From NCBI GenBank assembly GCA_025964775.1, contig JAOPYE010000012.1, positions 124,001-188,000 on the forward strand: a stretch of DNA of 64,000 bases, read 5' to 3'. This DNA is from Marmoricola sp. Its GTDB lineage: Bacteria > Actinomycetota > Actinomycetes > Propionibacteriales > Nocardioidaceae. The position numbers and the translations under genes are program-made. Below the pieces are notes generated by a model that searched no databases, was not told where the DNA came from, and saw nothing but the letters and a program-made list of their open reading frames with translations. This document shows, piece by piece, positions 62,160 to 64,000 of the stretch (its first letter is position 1; every line of letters starts with the position of its first letter).

Positions 62160-62208
62160 TTCCGGGGGCGGAAATACATCGAACTCCGGGCAGCCGAGAG
62201 GTGAACAG

Positions 62209-62655
62209 TCAGATTTGGTCGGGCGGAGCATGCTGGGCACGCTCGGCCAGGGTGGTGATGCCTCGTCGCGCCAGGACACCGCTCACGATGGCGGCAGGTA
62301 TCTCCAGGAAGACCGCCGAGAGCAGCGCCTGGACATGGGCCGCACCGACGGCGGCTGTCGTGACGTCGAACCAGGCGTCGGTGAGCAACAACGTGGCACC
62401 TGTCGCCGCGGTGAGGATCACCCTGGGGTCACGCCGGTGGGCCAGCCAGGCGAGGCGCGCCAGCACGATGATGAGCGCGACGTTGAAGCCGACCCAGGTG
62501 TTGCGATAGTGCAGGCTCAGGCTGCGCTCGGGGAGGCTGACGGCCAGGTAGGCGGACCACGGCACGAGGATCACCGCGAAGCCGAGATAGACCCGCGGGA
62601 CCCAGACGCGCAGCATCTCGGGGCGCAGGCTGGTGATGCGCAGCGGAGAGATCAC
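62209..62655 (-). CDS. Small four-helix membrane protein
   Basis: 148 residues from the GTG at 62655, which overlaps the stop of the upstream gene (GTGA). Four hydrophobic segments: YLGFAVILVPWSAYLAVSL, VGFNVALIIVLARLAWLA, VILTAATGATLLLTDAWFDV and HVQALLSAVFLEIPAAIVSG. I do not recognise a function. It is co-transcribed with the NAD(P)-binding gene. Confidence 0.7.
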   Translation of the reverse strand: MISPLRITSLRPEMLRVWVPRVYLGFAVILVPWSAYLAVSLPERSLSLHYRNTWVGFNVALIIVLARLAWLAHRRDPRVILTAATGATLLLTDAWFDVTTAAVGAAHVQALLSAVFLEIPAAIVSGVLARRGITTLAERAQHAPPDQI

Positions 62656-63392
62656 CGTTGCTCCAGCCACTCGTCGTACGTCTGGATTCCGACCGTCCCG
62701 GGGTTCGCCGGGATGAGGGCGCCGGTCGCCATCGCCCGGCCGGCCTTCCCGACGAGGCGCGCGGTGAGGACCGGCCGCCTCGAGCCCTGCTTGCGGAGCA
62801 GCCGTCGGGTCATGTCCGGCACCGATTCGGTGCGCGGACCGCCGACCTCGGGCGCCATCCCCCGAGGCACTCCGAGCGCGACGTCGGCAAGAAGTGCCGC
62901 GACCTCGGCTGCCGCGATCGGAGCCGACCTCATCCGTGGCACGACCAGGACCGGGCCGACTCTGGAGCGCTCGATCATCTGCTCGGCGAACTCGTGGAAC
63001 TGGGTGGCGCGGATGATCGTGAACGGGACCTTGCCGTCCTTGACCAGCTCCTCCTGGGCGAGCTTGCCGACGTAGTAGCCGAACGGCGTGACATCGATAC
63101 CGACGATGGAGAGCAGCACGTGGTGCCGTACGCCGGCGGCGTACCCGGCCTGGAGCAGGTGGCCGGTCGTTGTGGTGAAGAACTCGGTGGCAACCTTGGC
63201 CGAGATGGTCGCGGTGCTGGTCACGTCGACGACGGCTTCGACGCCGTCGAGCTTGTCCTCGAGGCCGCCTCCGGTGACCAGGTCGACCCCGGCGGCACGC
63301 GCCAGGACGACGGGCTCGTGACCGCGGGCCTTGAGCTGGTCGACGACCATCGCCCCGACCATGCCGGTCCCGCCTGCGACTGCGATCTTCAT
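62652..63392 (-). CDS. Atypical SDR, NAD(P)-binding (NmrA-like)
   Basis: 246 residues. MKIAVAGGTGMVGAMVV is the atypical-SDR GxxGxxG start. VVDVTSTATIS, HHVLLSIVGIDVTPFGYYVGK and FTIIRATQFHEF are typical of the SDR_a5/NmrA-like group that includes NADPH sensors and quinone reductases. The YxxxK-like YYVGK is retained. The substrate is unknown. Confidence 0.78.
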   Translation of the reverse strand: MKIAVAGGTGMVGAMVVDQLKARGHEPVVLARAAGVDLVTGGGLEDKLDGVEAVVDVTSTATISAKVATEFFTTTTGHLLQAGYAAGVRHHVLLSIVGIDVTPFGYYVGKLAQEELVKDGKVPFTIIRATQFHEFAEQMIERSRVGPVLVVPRMRSAPIAAAEVAALLADVALGVPRGMAPEVGGPRTESVPDMTRRLLRKQGSRRPVLTARLVGKAGRAMATGALIPANPGTVGIQTYDEWLEQR

Positions 63393-63581
63393 GGGCGAAC
63401 CGCCATTCCTCGGACCTGGGACAGGCCGAGCCTGCCACGCCAGTCGGATCGGAGCGCGGGGTCGGCAAAATTTGGAACCTTAATCGGGCAAACGGTAGGC
63501 ATAGGACTATTTCCGGCGTACCGTCCATTTCAGGCAGAGCTCTGCGGGGGCGACTCGGCGCCTGGAACAAGAAGGTCGAGC
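63393..63581. promoter_or_regulatory. Divergent intergenic region with inverted repeats
   Basis: ACGGTA (63492-63497) and TACCGT (63519-63524) form an inverted repeat with a 21-base centre that includes ATAGGACTAT. GCAGAGCTCTGC (63534-63545) is a perfect palindrome. The repeats lie 37-90 bases before the sensor protein at 63582 and may be operators or RNA hairpins. I could not match a known riboswitch. Confidence 0.3.
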
Positions 63582-64000
63582 ATGGGAACTCATGGGGGAG
63601 AGCGCGGCAAGGGCCGGGAGAGCGGTCCTGAACGAGCGCGTCCGCGACTGAAATGGGGCCGTGTCGTCGCCCCGGTCGTCGCCCTGGTCGTCGCGTCCGC
63701 GTCCGTGACGGTGGCCCTTGTCTCGGCCAACGGCTCGAACCGCCAGGAAGGTCAGCTGCTCAGTGAGCGAGCCAGTGAGCTGGCCTCATTCCTGACGGTC
63801 ACCTTGGCCGACACCCACTCCCTCCTTCTCGTCGCCGAGAACGCTGCCTCGACTCCCGCAGGTGCGAAGACTTTCGGCGCAGTCACCGCGACAGCGACCG
63901 TTGGAGGAACCACGACGGTCGCGATCGTCCATCGGGTCGCCAGCGGTTTCAAGGTTGTCCTCGCGGCCGGCGGTCACGCACCTGCTCGCGGATCGTCCCT
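63582..64000 (+). CDS. Membrane sensor protein, partial (runs off right edge)
   Basis: 139 residues visible from the ATG at 63582, with GAAGG upstream; the frame is open to the window end. A basic cytoplasmic N-terminus is followed by one membrane segment (VVAPVVALVVASASVTVALV), then an extracytoplasmic region (LLSERASELASFLTVTLADT, VAENAASTPAG) like the sensor halves of histidine kinases or diguanylate cyclases. The output domain lies outside the window, so the type is unknown. Confidence 0.65.
   Translation, partial: MGTHGGERGKGRESGPERARPRLKWGRVVAPVVALVVASASVTVALVSANGSNRQEGQLLSERASELASFLTVTLADTHSLLLVAENAASTPAGAKTFGAVTATATVGGTTTVAIVHRVASGFKVVLAAGGHAPARGSS

Noticed and set aside
63470-63581. 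Cyclic-di-GMP (GEMM) riboswitch before the sensor gene
   Set aside because: The conserved GEMM core and paired stems were not found by eye; only generic inverted repeats are present.

Overview
The window is high-GC actinobacterial chromosome. The gene families (mce operon, many SDR/acyl-CoA dehydrogenase/FadD genes, a glnA4-type glutamine synthetase locus, PucR/TetR/AraC regulators, start/stop overlaps throughout) point to the Nocardioidaceae or a close relative in the Propionibacteriales/Corynebacteriales range. This placement is inferred from gene content and codon usage only.

Layout. (1) 1-7171 looks like the right end of an integrated conjugative or mobilisable element: a cut-off N-6 DNA methylase, a Toprim/DnaG-type primase, a 480-residue unknown protein and a MobF (TraA/TrwC-type) relaxase-helicase, all on the minus strand. 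It ends at a tRNA-Tyr(GUA)-like sequence with intact 3' parts and a defective D arm, read here as attR. (2) 7178-9689 is chromosome again: a terminator, a methyltransferase and a tandem pair of COG4705-type membrane proteins. (3) 9695-22247 is an amine-utilisation locus: APC permease, choline/ethanolamine-kinase-like phosphotransferase and a FAD oxidoreductase-GcvT protein on one strand. Facing them are a FadR/GntR regulator, glutamine synthetase-like ligase, aldehyde dehydrogenase, SDR, C26 amidohydrolase, a beta-lactamase-fold hydrolase and a flavin monooxygenase. The ligase-ALDH-SDR-C26 set matches the Mycobacterium tuberculosis glnA4/aldC neighbourhood (Rv2857c-Rv2860c).

(4) 22237-38547 is a lipid, ketone or steroid-like catabolic island: DapB-like oxidoreductase, SDRs, Baeyer-Villiger monooxygenase plus esterase, two acyl-CoA dehydrogenases, CoA-transferase/racemase, double-hotdog hydratase, SCP-x-type thiolase, SRPBCC protein and acyl-CoA synthetase, with AraC and PucR regulators. 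A KstR-like operator lies in the 22237/23418 divergent promoter. (5) 38553-41423 holds a DUF1801-like protein, a PhaC-like hydrolase with a cysteine nucleophile, and a TetR protein with two DNA-binding domains. (6) 41577-52306 is a complete mce lipid-import operon (two YrbE permeases, MceA-F, two Mce-associated lipoproteins, an alpha/beta hydrolase), preceded by a long palindrome.

(7) 52347-57727 is a sulfonate/organosulfur operon: promoter, a Cys-containing leader peptide, SsuA/B/C ABC transporter, an NtaA/DszA-type FMN monooxygenase and two flavin reductases. (8) 57743-64000 carries an aldehyde dehydrogenase, a membrane class III nucleotide cyclase, a frameshifted metallophosphoesterase, a small membrane protein, an NAD(P)-binding protein and the start of a membrane sensor protein.

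Several genes have a TAnnnT-like -10 box only 6-8 bases before the start codon, which suggests leaderless transcription. No CRISPR array, rRNA or insertion sequence was seen.
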